DNA of 64,000 nucleotides from Acidaminococcaceae bacterium (GTDB lineage Bacteria > Bacillota > Negativicutes > Acidaminococcales > Acidaminococcaceae): assembly GCA_944390935.1 (NCBI GenBank), contig CALXRU010000009.1:1-64000 (forward strand), read 5' to 3'. This document shows, one piece after another, positions 16,552 through 26,030 of this stretch (position 1 is its first letter; each line of letters starts with the position of its first letter). A program made the translations under genes and the position numbers. The notes beneath the pieces are model-generated. The model saw only the letters and a program-made list of their open reading frames with translations, was not told the DNA's origin and did no database searches.

Positions 16552-17096
16552 TATTGTGAATCTCCCTGTCCCTGCTTAAGATAAGCATCTACAATTTCAG
16601 TCCATTTGCCCTGCGCTTTTAAAATCAGCTCTGCTGCTTCGCGTACTGCGCCGCGCCCGCCGCATTTAGTGCTGATGAACCGGCTGGCAGCAAGCACTTC
16701 CGGCGCTGCATCCGCCGGTGCGCAGGCAAAACCTGCATAGGTAAGCGCAGGCAGGTCGTTCAGGTCGTCGCCCATATAGGCAATTTCCTCACGCGCAAGG
16801 CCGCCCTGCTCTGCCAGTTCCGCCAGTATTTTTCTTTTATCTTTTATGCCTTCGTAAAGTTCTGTAATGCCAAGTTCTTCCGCACGGCGGTGGATAATTG
16901 CGCTTTTGCGCCCGGTGATAATCGCCACGCGCACGCCGCTGCGCAGAAGGCAGCTTAAGCCAAGGCCGTCGCGCGCGTTGAAGGCTTTAAACAGTTCGCC
17001 TTCCGCGCCGATGTTGAGGCTGCCGTCCGTCAGCACTCCGTCCACGTCCAGCGCCAGCAGTTTTATTTTGGCGGCATTTTTTACGTCACTCATCAT
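16551..17096 (-). CDS. kdsC: 3-deoxy-D-manno-octulosonate 8-phosphate phosphatase KdsC
   Basis: The 181-residue HAD phosphatase removes phosphate from Kdo-8-P. HAD motif I is LLALDVDGVLTDG with Asp17 and Asp19, motif II is ITGRKS, and motif III is AYMGDDLNDLPAL. A second Met at position 2 is an equally possible start. It overlaps the kdsD end and the next acyltransferase by one base each. Confidence 0.95.
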   Translation of the reverse strand: MMSDVKNAAKIKLLALDVDGVLTDGSLNIGAEGELFKAFNARDGLGLSCLLRSGVRVAIITGRKSAIIHRRAEELGITELYEGIKDKRKILAELAEQGGLAREEIAYMGDDLNDLPALTYAGFACAPADAAPEVLAASRFISTKCGGRGAVREAAELILKAQGKWTEIVDAYLKQGQGDSQ

Positions 17097-18073
17097 TATA
17101 CCACGCCCTGACGTACAAGGTCAGTCATATGCAGCAGCCCGATAACGTGATTTTCCGCATCGACAACGGGCAATACGGTAATCGGTTTCGGGTGGTTGCT
17201 TTCCATAAGGTGCAGCGCTGCCGCTGCCAGTTTTTCTTTGGTAATGGTTTTCGGGTTGGCGGTCATCAGTTCCGTTACCGGGCGTTTTAAGAAGTCCACG
17301 CCTTTGCTGAGCCCGCGGCGGATATCGCCGTCCGTCAGCACGCCCAGCATTTTGTTGTCGTTATCGACAACGGAAACTGCGCCCAAACCTTTATCGGTAA
17401 TGACAAAGAGTGCTTCCTGCACGCTGAGGTCCGCTTTAACAAGCGGGTTCTCGTCGCCGCTGTGCATAATGTCCGCAACGGTAAGCAAAAGTTTGCGCCC
17501 CAGCGAACCGCCCGGATGGAATACAGCAAACTGGCTGGCAGTAAATTTGTGTTCGGAAAGCAGCGCCAGAGCAAGCGCATCGCCGTAAGCAAGCGCAGCC
17601 GTAGTGCTGGAGGTAGGTGCAAGGCCGAGCGGGCAGGCTTCCCTGCTGACGCCGACGTTTAGAACAACGTCCGAATTTTTGGCCAGCGTGGAATTGGGGT
17701 TGCCGACCATGGCAATCAGCTTGGCACCGATTCTGCGCAGCGAAGGCAGAATGTGCAGCACTTCGCCGGTTTCGCCGCTGTTGGACAGCGCGATAACAAC
17801 GTCGTTTTCAGTTACCATGCCCAAATCGCCGTGGATGCCCTCGGCCGGGTGCAGGTAAAAGGACGGCGTGCCGGTGCTGGCCAGCGTGGCAGCCATTTTG
17901 CGGCCGATAATGCCGGACTTGCCCATGCCGGTAATAACCACGCGGCCGTGGCAGGCCATAATCATTTCCACCGCAGCCTTAAAATGCTCATCTATGCGTT
18001 CAACCTGTTCCAGAACAGCTTCTGCTTCCAGGCGCAGCACTTCGCGCGCCTGTTCCAGCATCTTGTCTTCCAT
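17096..18073 (-). CDS. kdsD: Arabinose-5-phosphate isomerase KdsD
   Basis: The 325-residue enzyme converts ribulose-5-P to arabinose-5-P, the first step of Kdo synthesis. It has a SIS sugar isomerase domain (about 30-190; TGMGKSGIIGRKMAATL, ALSNSGETGE) followed by two CBS domains (about 205-325). Length and layout match KpsF/KdsD. It lies directly between kdsA and kdsC in the pathway cluster. Confidence 0.96.
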   Translation of the reverse strand: MEDKMLEQAREVLRLEAEAVLEQVERIDEHFKAAVEMIMACHGRVVITGMGKSGIIGRKMAATLASTGTPSFYLHPAEGIHGDLGMVTENDVVIALSNSGETGEVLHILPSLRRIGAKLIAMVGNPNSTLAKNSDVVLNVGVSREACPLGLAPTSSTTAALAYGDALALALLSEHKFTASQFAVFHPGGSLGRKLLLTVADIMHSGDENPLVKADLSVQEALFVITDKGLGAVSVVDNDNKMLGVLTDGDIRRGLSKGVDFLKRPVTELMTANPKTITKEKLAAAALHLMESNHPKPITVLPVVDAENHVIGLLHMTDLVRQGVV

Positions 18074-18103
18074 CAGGAAATCACTCCTTTAATTAAAACG
18101 TCA

Positions 18104-18922
18104 TTAACCGCGGACAATCTTATCGATTGCCAGAACGTCTTTCAAAAGCGCTTCAAGGTTATCCAGTTTAACCATGTTCGGACCGTCGGAAAGAGCTTCC
18201 GCCGGATTATCATGTACTTCGAGGAACAAAGCGTCGATGCCTACTGCAGCGGCTGCCCTTGCCATGTGCGGAACATACTGGCTCTGACCGCCGGAAGAAG
18301 TACCCTGGCCGCCCGGAATCTGCACGCTGTGCGTAGCGTCCATCACTACCGGATAGCCCAGCTCGCGCATAATCGCAAGACCGCGCATATCGGTTACCAG
18401 CGTGTTGTAGCCGAAGCTTGCGCCGCGTTCCGTCAGCATAATGTTTTTGTTGCCGGATTCTTCAATTTTTTTGATTACGTTTTTCATATCCCACGGAGCA
18501 AGGAACTGGCCTTTTTTTACATTAACAGTCCTGCCGGATTTGCCCGCCTGGTAAACAAGGTCGGTCTGGCGGCACAAAAAGGCCGGAATCTGCAAAATAT
18601 CCGCCACTTCGGCAGCAGGCTCAACCTGATAGGTTTCGTGGATATCGGTAACGACAGGCACGCCCAAATCCTTCTTAATCTGCGCTAAAATCGCAAGGCC
18701 TTCTTTTAATCCCGGCCCGCGGAAAGAGCTGTAAGAAGAACGGTTTGCCTTATCGAAGGATGCCTTAAAAACATAGGGCATGCCGAGTTTATCGGCAATA
18801 GCTTTGGCGCGCTGGCCAATCATCAGGCTGCGTTCGTAGCCTTCCAGCACGCACGGGCCTGCCATCAGCAGCATCGGGTTGCCCTGACCTACTTTGTAAT
18901 CGCCAACAGTTACTATATTCAT
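18104..18922 (-). CDS. kdsA: Kdo-8-phosphate synthase KdsA
   Basis: The 272-residue aldolase condenses arabinose-5-P with phosphoenolpyruvate. Family motifs include MAGPCVLE (about 20-27), [18 protein letters not shown] and [11 protein letters not shown]. The ATG at 18922 is chosen because AAAGGAGG lies 5 to 6 bases upstream; the frame extends 7 codons further. kdsB ends 33 bases... upstream of it on the plus-strand scale, that is, kdsB is the next gene upstream in transcription. Confidence 0.96.
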   Translation of the reverse strand: MNIVTVGDYKVGQGNPMLLMAGPCVLEGYERSLMIGQRAKAIADKLGMPYVFKASFDKANRSSYSSFRGPGLKEGLAILAQIKKDLGVPVVTDIHETYQVEPAAEVADILQIPAFLCRQTDLVYQAGKSGRTVNVKKGQFLAPWDMKNVIKKIEESGNKNIMLTERGASFGYNTLVTDMRGLAIMRELGYPVVMDATHSVQIPGGQGTSSGGQSQYVPHMARAAAAVGIDALFLEVHDNPAEALSDGPNMVKLDNLEALLKDVLAIDKIVRG

Positions 18923-18955
18923 GTCTGCCTCCTTTATCGTCAAATCGCAAATGTA

Positions 18956-19690
18956 TTATTTATTCTTTTCCGCAAAAAGTTTGTTGATGGCTTCCAGATC
19001 CTCCGGCGTATCAATGCCGATGCCCTGAAAATCGCTTTCCAGCACTTTGATTTTATAGCCGTTCTGCAAAGCGCGCAGCTGTTCAAGCCCTTCTACCTGC
19101 TCCAGCACGGTCGGCTCAAGCGCGGCGTATTGCAGCAAAAAGTCGCGGCGGTATGCGTAAACGCCCACGTGTTTATACACCTTTGCGCCTTCCACCTCGT
19201 TGCGCGGATACGGAATCAGGCTGCGGGAGAAGTACAGCGCGTAGCCGTTATCGTCGGTAACAACCTTAACGGCGGCAGGGTCGTTGTATTCGCTTTCCTG
19301 CATCGGCACTTTCATCGTCGCCATTTTCAAATCATCGTTACCATCAAAGGCTTTCGCCAGACGGTCGATAATATCCGGGTCAATCATCGGTTCGTCGCCC
19401 TGCACGTTGATGATAACGTCAACATCAGGGTACTGCATGGCAACCTCTGCCAGACGGTCGGTGCCGCTCGGATGGTCGGGCGAAGTCATTACGGCTTTGC
19501 CGCCGAAACCGATAACGGTATCGTACACTTTTTCGTTGTCGGTGGCTACGATAACGTCGTCCGGCTCCTGAGCCTCGCAGGCACGCATGTAGGTATGCTG
19601 AATCATCGGCTTACCGGCAATCAGCGCCAGCGGTTTGCCCGGCAGGCGTGTAGAAGCATAACGCGCAGGAATTACACATAAAACCTTCAT
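18956..19690 (-). CDS. kdsB: CMP-Kdo synthetase KdsB
   Basis: The 244-residue cytidylyltransferase activates Kdo for transfer to lipid A. N-terminal VIPARYASTRLPGKPL (6-21) is the nucleotide-binding signature, with IINVQGDEPMI near 92-102. It overlaps the waaA-lpxK gene by 4 bases (ATGA), so translation is coupled. Confidence 0.97.
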   Translation of the reverse strand: MKVLCVIPARYASTRLPGKPLALIAGKPMIQHTYMRACEAQEPDDVIVATDNEKVYDTVIGFGGKAVMTSPDHPSGTDRLAEVAMQYPDVDVIINVQGDEPMIDPDIIDRLAKAFDGNDDLKMATMKVPMQESEYNDPAAVKVVTDDNGYALYFSRSLIPYPRNEVEGAKVYKHVGVYAYRRDFLLQYAALEPTVLEQVEGLEQLRALQNGYKIKVLESDFQGIGIDTPEDLEAINKLFAEKNK

Positions 19691-22215
19691 TGCTTTTTCG
19701 TCTCCTTTTGGATAGCAGCGACAATTGCTTTTTCAAACAAGTCCTGCCCTTCCGTAATCATAATGTCCATGTTTAATATGTACAGCGGCAAATCCCTGTT
19801 GAAGTAAATAAATTCTGTCGGGATTTTAACCGCGTCCTTAGCGGTGGTAATCAGCGCTACAGCCTCTTTGCTGGCCGCGCGCTCGCTGATGTACTGCATT
19901 TCAATCATGCCGTAATCATGATGGTCGGGGTAACGGATGGCTTCAAGGATATCAAGGCCAATGCCCGCCAGCGTCTGTTCAAACGAGGACGGGTTGCCGA
20001 TAGCGGAGAAGACCATAACCTTTTTGCCTTCCAGTTCGGAAAGTTCCAGCGTGTTTTCGTGGATGCCCTTGTACCAGTCGGCAATTTCGACAAAGTTTTT
20101 CGGATGGTGGATACTTTCGATAACCGGAGCTTCATCATTGTATTTAGCCAGCGTTTTGCGCAGGTTAATACGGCTGAACTGCGAGCTCTGGTCGGTTTTC
20201 GTCAGCAAAAACAGCCCCGCCCTGTCAAGGTGCTTCAAAGGCTCGCGCAGGGTGCCGCGCGGCAGCAGGCTGCCGTTGCCGAACATGTTGTAGGTATCCA
20301 CCAGCACAACGTCAAGGTCACGGTACAAATGCCAGTGCTGATAGCCGTCGTCCATGATGATGACTTCGGCGTTTAATTTATCCACGGCATACTGGCCGGT
20401 AACGGCGCGGTTTTTACCGATAACAACAGGAATGCCGGGCAGGGTTTTCGCCATCAGGTAGGCTTCGTCGCCTGCTTCATACGCCGTCATAAAAATCTTT
20501 TTGCCGTCGCTTACCACGCCCAGCTCCTTATCCCAGTGGGAACGGTAGCCGCGGTTGAGGATAACAACGCGGTAGCCCATATTTTTAATCATGGCGGCAA
20601 CCTTTTGCGCGGTCGGGGTTTTGCCCGTGCCGCCTACGGTGATGTTGCCGATGGAGATTACGCAGCAGTCCAGTTTTTTCTGATTGAAGAAACCGACTTT
20701 ATACAGCCACAGTTTGCTGCAAACGCCGAACTCGTACAGGAACGAGAAGAAGCGCAGCACGAACAGCAGGATATTACCCGCCAGCGAAACTTCTGCGCCA
20801 TGCACCAGCTGGTACACATACTGGATTATGAAATCGCCGTTGCGCAGGCTGATACCGCCGTCATCCTTCAGGTTGCGGATATTGGTCGGGTAGCGCGTCA
20901 TAATGGTAGCGGGAACGGTGGTAATACGCAGCAAATCTTCAAGGTATTCAATACTGCGCACCGCAGCGCCGCGGTTTTCCTTGATAACCTGCAAGGAAGC
21001 CGCACCCATTTTGGCACGTCTTTCGTCATTCTTAATTATATCAAGCAGTTCTTTGGTAAGCTCGGGCACGCCGTTCACCATTTTGCAGGCGCCAACCTTG
21101 CTTAACAAAGAATACGAATCTTTAAAGTTCTGCATGCTCGGGCCGACGATAATCGGTTTGGCATGTGCGGCAGGTTCCAGTACGTTGTGGCCGCCGTGGT
21201 TAATCAGCGAACCGCCGACAAATACCACGTCGCCGACGGAGTAAATTCTGCCCAGCTCACCGATGGTGTCAATCACAAGCACCGGATACTGAGGGCGGTT
21301 GCCGTCCAGCTTCAACAGCTTGGAACGCAAACCAACGTCGTAACCGAAGTTGCCGACAAGGCGCACAATCTCGCCGGTACGTTCCGGTTTACGCGGCGCA
21401 ATAACAAGGCGCGCGTTGAGGTAGCTTTCCTTAATAGTTTTAAAGGCTTCCAGCATGGCTTTTTCTTCGCTGGGGTGCGTGGAACCGGCCACAATAACAG
21501 GGTAAGCCCCTTCAATGCCCAGTTCTTTTTTATAGCCGTCCAGGTCCTCCTGCGTTACTTCCGCATAGGTCTGGTCAAACTTGGTATTGCCGGTAACGTA
21601 AATCTTGCTTGGGTCCGCGCCCAAATGGCGGATATAATCGGCGTCGATGCTGGACTGCATGCAGAAACGGCTAACCGTGTTCAGCATATCGTCCCAGATG
21701 CCCAGCAGGTAACGGTAGGTTTTAACGGATTTTTCGGAAATACGCCCGTTAACCATCATTACCGGAATATTGCGTTCGCGCAGGGCGCGCAGCAAATTAG
21801 GCCATAATTCAGTTTCAACCGGCATAAAAATGCGCGGGCGGATGCGTTTAACAACGGATTCCGACACAAACGGCATATCCAGCGGGAAGTAAATAATGGC
21901 GTCCGCTTCCGGAATAATCTGGTGTGCCATGTCGTAACCGCCTACGGTAACGGCGGAAACCAAAATCGGAATATCGGGCATGGCCTTGCGTATTTCCTTA
22001 ACCAAAGGGCTGGTAGCTACAATCTCGCCGACGGACGCGCCGTGAATCCAAATACAGCCCTTTTGGGCAACGGCTTCAATTTCTTCATCGTGAATACCGC
22101 CAAGGCTCTGGCGCAGACGTTTGGTAAAGCCTTTTTCACAGATGGAACGGTAGATGAAATAGGGCATTACCAGAAAGAAAGCGCCAATCATCAGTAAATT
22201 ATAAATTATATACAT
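19687..22215 (-). CDS. waaA-lpxK: Fused Kdo transferase WaaA and lipid A 4'-kinase LpxK
   Basis: The 842-residue protein joins two enzymes that are normally separate. Residues 1 to about 430 are WaaA/KdtA: an N-terminal membrane anchor, GASVGEIVA with the catalytic Glu64, AGSTHPSEE near 243 and GGHNVLEPAA (341-350). After a linker, residues about 470-842 are LpxK: a membrane helix near 475-500, then P-loop GNITVGGTGKT (523-533) and DDGYQHWHL. The frame is continuous with no stop or shift. LpxK acts just before WaaA, so the fusion could channel lipid IVA; this is inference. Confidence 0.94.
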   Translation of the reverse strand: MYIIYNLLMIGAFFLVMPYFIYRSICEKGFTKRLRQSLGGIHDEEIEAVAQKGCIWIHGASVGEIVATSPLVKEIRKAMPDIPILVSAVTVGGYDMAHQIIPEADAIIYFPLDMPFVSESVVKRIRPRIFMPVETELWPNLLRALRERNIPVMMVNGRISEKSVKTYRYLLGIWDDMLNTVSRFCMQSSIDADYIRHLGADPSKIYVTGNTKFDQTYAEVTQEDLDGYKKELGIEGAYPVIVAGSTHPSEEKAMLEAFKTIKESYLNARLVIAPRKPERTGEIVRLVGNFGYDVGLRSKLLKLDGNRPQYPVLVIDTIGELGRIYSVGDVVFVGGSLINHGGHNVLEPAAHAKPIIVGPSMQNFKDSYSLLSKVGACKMVNGVPELTKELLDIIKNDERRAKMGAASLQVIKENRGAAVRSIEYLEDLLRITTVPATIMTRYPTNIRNLKDDGGISLRNGDFIIQYVYQLVHGAEVSLAGNILLFVLRFFSFLYEFGVCSKLWLYKVGFFNQKKLDCCVISIGNITVGGTGKTPTAQKVAAMIKNMGYRVVILNRGYRSHWDKELGVVSDGKKIFMTAYEAGDEAYLMAKTLPGIPVVIGKNRAVTGQYAVDKLNAEVIIMDDGYQHWHLYRDLDVVLVDTYNMFGNGSLLPRGTLREPLKHLDRAGLFLLTKTDQSSQFSRINLRKTLAKYNDEAPVIESIHHPKNFVEIADWYKGIHENTLELSELEGKKVMVFSAIGNPSSFEQTLAGIGLDILEAIRYPDHHDYGMIEMQYISERAASKEAVALITTAKDAVKIPTEFIYFNRDLPLYILNMDIMITEGQDLFEKAIVAAIQKETKKQ

Positions 22216-22224
22216 CGGCTAACC

Positions 22225-23958
22225 TCATTTCGTTTCCTTGTTGCGGTACTGAATCTGATAAAGATGGGCGTAGAGCCCGTTTTGTGCAATCAGCTCGTCA
22301 TGCGTGCCGGCTTCCACCAGCGCGCCGTGTTCAAGCACCAGTATTTTATCGGCGTTTTTAATCGTCGACAGGCGGTGGGCGATAACAAAGGACGTGCGCC
22401 CGATCATCAGGCGGTCCAGAGCTTCCTGCACCACGCGCTCGCTTTCGGTATCAAGCGCCGAAGTGGCTTCGTCCAAAATCAATATGCGCGGGTTTTTAAG
22501 TATTGCCCGGGCAATAGCAATGCGCTGGCGCTGGCCGCCGCTGATATTCACGCCGCGGTCACCCAGCTGGGTTTCATATCCCTGCGGCAGCTGGCGGATA
22601 AATTCATCGGCGTTGGCCGCTTTGGCTGCGGCGTAAACTTCTTCTTCCGTCGCGTCCAGCCTGCCGTACAGAATGTTATCATACACACTGCCGTTAAACA
22701 GCATGGTTTCCTGCGGCACAATACCTACCTGCCCGCGCAGGGAATCAAGCGTCAGGTCTTTAATGCTGTAGCCATCGATACGGATATCGCCGCCCGTAAC
22801 GTCATAAAAACGCGGCAGCAGGCTGGCAATGGTGGATTTACCAGCGCCGGACGGGCCTACGATAGCGGTTACCTCACCGGGGTTGACGGTAAAAGTCAAA
22901 CCGTTCAGCACTTCTTCATCGGGGTTATAACTGAATTTAACATTATCGAACTCAACCTTGCCTTTAACAGGCGGCAAAGCTTTGGCATTCGGTTCTTCCT
23001 GAATGGCTTCCGGCAAATCAAGCACGCCGAAAACGCGGTCGCCTGCCGCCAGCGCCTGCTGGATGCTTGCCGCAACTTTGGTTAAGCGCTTAATCGGGTT
23101 GGCAATGTTAACCGCATAGGTTAAAAACGCAACCAAAGCACCGGCGGTAATATCGCCGTCGATAACGCTGCGCCCGCCGTACCACATAACGATGGTTACG
23201 CCGACGGCAGCCACAAATTCAACTACCGGAGTCAGCAGCGAGTTCAGCTTGATGTTCTTCATATTGGCATAGAAGTTTTCTCTGTTCTGGTTGTCAAATT
23301 TATTGGTTTCGTATTCTTCGCGCACAAAGGATTTAATTACGCGCGCCGAAGAAACGCTCTCCTGCAGAACGGAAGTCAGTTCAGCGGTGCAGGCCTGAAT
23401 TTCACCGCCGTTTTTACGGATTTTCTTGCCGAAGTAATCCATGCACCACAAAACAGCCGGAAAAGTGCAGAAAGTGAACAGCGTCAGCTTCCAGTCCAGC
23501 CACAGCATGGCTGCAATACTGCCGACAAGGATAAGCCCCTCGGTAACAAATTCTACCGCTTTGTCAACCATCGCCGTCTGCATGGCGGCAACGTCGTTGG
23601 TAACATAGCTCATAATCGTACCGGTTTTGTTCTTATCGTAAAACGACATGCTTAAACGCTGCAGTTTACGGAAAATATCACCGCGCACGTCGATAACAAC
23701 CTTCTGGCCTACCCAGCTCATCAGGTAGCTCTGTCCGTAGAAGAAAATACCGCGGATAATGAATACTATAACAATACTTGCGGCAATGTAATTAAGCATT
23801 ACCGTATCTTTATCTACCAGCACCCTGTCGACAACGTCTTTAATAATCCACGGCAGATACAAATTACAGCCTGCTGCCATCATCGTACAAAGTATGGCAA
23901 TTGTTATTCTCAATGCGTACGGACGCACATAACTTAACAAACGGAAATATAAACTCAT
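22225..23958 (-). CDS. msbA: Lipid A flippase MsbA-type ABC exporter
   Basis: The 577-residue half-transporter flips Kdo-lipid A across the inner membrane. Six membrane helices fill 1-310; the ATPase domain has Walker A GPSGAGKST (about 369-377), signature NISGGQRQRIAIARA and Walker B ILILDEATSALD. It overlaps lpxB by 4 bases and is followed 9 bases later by waaA-lpxK. A general multidrug exporter is the alternative, but the context favours MsbA. Confidence 0.93.
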   Translation of the reverse strand: MSLYFRLLSYVRPYALRITIAILCTMMAAGCNLYLPWIIKDVVDRVLVDKDTVMLNYIAASIVIVFIIRGIFFYGQSYLMSWVGQKVVIDVRGDIFRKLQRLSMSFYDKNKTGTIMSYVTNDVAAMQTAMVDKAVEFVTEGLILVGSIAAMLWLDWKLTLFTFCTFPAVLWCMDYFGKKIRKNGGEIQACTAELTSVLQESVSSARVIKSFVREEYETNKFDNQNRENFYANMKNIKLNSLLTPVVEFVAAVGVTIVMWYGGRSVIDGDITAGALVAFLTYAVNIANPIKRLTKVAASIQQALAAGDRVFGVLDLPEAIQEEPNAKALPPVKGKVEFDNVKFSYNPDEEVLNGLTFTVNPGEVTAIVGPSGAGKSTIASLLPRFYDVTGGDIRIDGYSIKDLTLDSLRGQVGIVPQETMLFNGSVYDNILYGRLDATEEEVYAAAKAANADEFIRQLPQGYETQLGDRGVNISGGQRQRIAIARAILKNPRILILDEATSALDTESERVVQEALDRLMIGRTSFVIAHRLSTIKNADKILVLEHGALVEAGTHDELIAQNGLYAHLYQIQYRNKETK

Positions 23959-25091
23959 CTTTTCTCCTTGGCTACGCGGAGAATCAGCTCCGCAACTCGG
24001 TTTACCGCACCGGGGGCGCCCAATCTTTCTTTAACGTATTCCAAATCCTGTTTCATCTGCGCGTTGCGCTCAGGCTCCAGCAGATGCAGCGCTTCCTGCG
24101 CCGTTTTTTCAGGCGTAAAATCCTCCTGCAAAAGCTCCGGCAGGATGTGCTTTCCTGCAACAATGTTCGGCAGGCCGATATCCGGGATATTGATAACTCG
24201 GCGGGCAATAAATGCCGATATAGGCGAAGTTTTATACACAATAACGCTGCCCAGCCCGCACAAAGCAGCCTCCAGCGTTACCGTGCCGCTGGTTGCCAGC
24301 GCAAGGTCGGCCACGCTCATTACGTCGTAAATATGCCCTTCCACAATTTTTACCTGCAAACCGCTTGCCTTAATCATGCCCTCCAGCATTTCTTTGGGTA
24401 TGGTCGATGCGCGCGGCATGGCAAAATCAATGTCCGGCTCTTTTTCTGCAATTATCTTTGCCGCCGCAAGTAATGTCGGCAGCATTTTCTGTATTTCCAT
24501 CAGACGGCTGCCTGGCAGCAGCAAAATCAGCCTGCGCCCTGCCTGCTTACCGGCAAAGGCTTCCGCTTCAGCGCGCGGCAGTTCGGTTTTTACTATATCA
24601 ATCAGCGGGTGCCCGACAAATTCCACATCGGCACCGGCTTCTTTGTAAACATCGTATTCAAACGGAAAGATAGAAGCTATTTTGGTAACAAGCTTCGCCA
24701 CCTTCGGTGCGCGCCCCTTGTTCCACGCCCAGGCGGACGGCGGAATGTAGGAAACAACCGGGATGCCCTTTTCTTTCGCCAGTTTGGCCAGCTTCATGTT
24801 AAAGCCGGGGTAATCAACCGTTACAAACACATCCGGTTTGCGCTCGTCCATTACCCTGCCAAAATCGCTGCGCAGCTTGAACAGCGACGGCAGCTTTTTA
24901 ATAACTTCTATAAAACCCATTACGCCATGCTCTTTAATATCAAACAGCACTTCGCCGCCGGCTTTGCGCATGCAGTCGCCGCCCATGCCGAAAACTTCAC
25001 AGCACGGGTCTATTTTTTTCAGCGCCCTTGTCACGGCACCGGCATGAACATCTCCGGAAGCCTCACCGGCAGAAATAAGTATTTTGGCCAT
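23955..25091 (-). CDS. lpxB: Lipid A disaccharide synthase LpxB
   Basis: The 378-residue glycosyltransferase joins UDP-diacylglucosamine to lipid X. It begins with the family signature ILISAGEASGDVHAG (4-18) and has DYPGFNMKLAK, YIPPSAWAWNKGR and LLLPGSRLMEI blocks. A terminator closes the gene upstream of it (lpxI), so lpxB probably has its own promoter; a TATAATATATAAT stretch at about 25138-25153 on the minus strand is a candidate -10. Confidence 0.97.
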   Translation of the reverse strand: MAKILISAGEASGDVHAGAVTRALKKIDPCCEVFGMGGDCMRKAGGEVLFDIKEHGVMGFIEVIKKLPSLFKLRSDFGRVMDERKPDVFVTVDYPGFNMKLAKLAKEKGIPVVSYIPPSAWAWNKGRAPKVAKLVTKIASIFPFEYDVYKEAGADVEFVGHPLIDIVKTELPRAEAEAFAGKQAGRRLILLLPGSRLMEIQKMLPTLLAAAKIIAEKEPDIDFAMPRASTIPKEMLEGMIKASGLQVKIVEGHIYDVMSVADLALATSGTVTLEAALCGLGSVIVYKTSPISAFIARRVINIPDIGLPNIVAGKHILPELLQEDFTPEKTAQEALHLLEPERNAQMKQDLEYVKERLGAPGAVNRVAELILRVAKEKR

Positions 25092-25151
25092 AACGGTTCC
25101 TTTCTTCTATCTGTTTTAGTTTATTGCATACCAACTCATTATATATTATAA

Positions 25152-25182
25152 CACAAAAAGGCCGGACTTTACGTCCAGCCTT
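25152..25182 (-). terminator. Terminator after lpxI
   Basis: AAGGC-x-GGAC/GTCC-x-GCCTT hairpin (25158-25182) with one mismatch, followed on the minus strand by TTTTTGTG. Confidence 0.65.
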
Positions 25183-25208
25183 GCGTTTTTTCTCAATTAT
25201 TTTTCATT

Positions 25209-26021
25209 TTATTTTGACACAATCGTAATTCCGTGCTCGTCGGCCAGTTTAATTACCGCTTCGCGCTCCGTCAAAAGCGTGTGCCCCGCTTCAATAACCA
25301 GCGCCTTGCAGCCTGATTCAATCATCGACTGAATGGTTTTCGTACCGACGCCCGGCACGTCAAAGCGGTCGTCCTGCGCAGGTTTGGCAGTTTTGGCAAC
25401 AACGGCGTCCTTGCCCAGCTTGCCGCCGCGCAAAATGCAGGCGTCGGTGCCTTCGATAGCTTCAACAGCCATAACCGCCATATTTTTCACAACAACGGTC
25501 TGCCCGATATCAAGTCGCCCGATTTCCTTCGCCATTTTATAGCCGAAGTCCATGTCCGCCAGTTCTTCCGGCGTCGGCTGGCGTTTCGTCAGCACGCCCG
25601 GCCCCGGCATCAGCGGCTTAATCAGGTAGGTCTGGTCCATAACGAAGATGTCTTCGCTCTGCAATTCCGCCACAATGGCGTTCATAATCGTATCGTCCTT
25701 GCGGTCCGGCACGGACGACAAAATTTTAATGGCACGCATATCGGGAATGATTGCGCCTTTTTTATATAAAATTTCCTTCGTAACCTTGCCAATCATGGTT
25801 ACGATTTTGACATTATTCTTTTTTAAAGTGGAAATAATTTTTCCGATTTTACCGATGTGGATATCATAATAAACATCGGCAACTTCCGGCAGCTCCGGGT
25901 CAATATCCGGCACAACGCCGATAGCCACAATGCGGCAGCCGCGTTCTTTGGCCGATTTGGCAACATCGACCGGCAAATGCCCGATACCGGAAAGGATGCC
26001 GAGAATTTCAGTTTCCATCAA
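25209..26021 (-). CDS. lpxI: UDP-2,3-diacylglucosamine pyrophosphatase LpxI
   Basis: The 270-residue enzyme makes lipid X from UDP-2,3-diacylglucosamine. It belongs to the DUF1009/LpxI family and not to the LpxH metallophosphatase type. LGILSGIGHLPVDVAK at the N-terminus and FDVPGVGTKTIQSM plus ALVIEAGHTLLTER near the C-terminus are family features. It follows lpxA by 9 bases. Confidence 0.94.
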   Translation of the reverse strand: MMETEILGILSGIGHLPVDVAKSAKERGCRIVAIGVVPDIDPELPEVADVYYDIHIGKIGKIISTLKKNNVKIVTMIGKVTKEILYKKGAIIPDMRAIKILSSVPDRKDDTIMNAIVAELQSEDIFVMDQTYLIKPLMPGPGVLTKRQPTPEELADMDFGYKMAKEIGRLDIGQTVVVKNMAVMAVEAIEGTDACILRGGKLGKDAVVAKTAKPAQDDRFDVPGVGTKTIQSMIESGCKALVIEAGHTLLTEREAVIKLADEHGITIVSK

Positions 26022-26030
26022 AGCACCACC

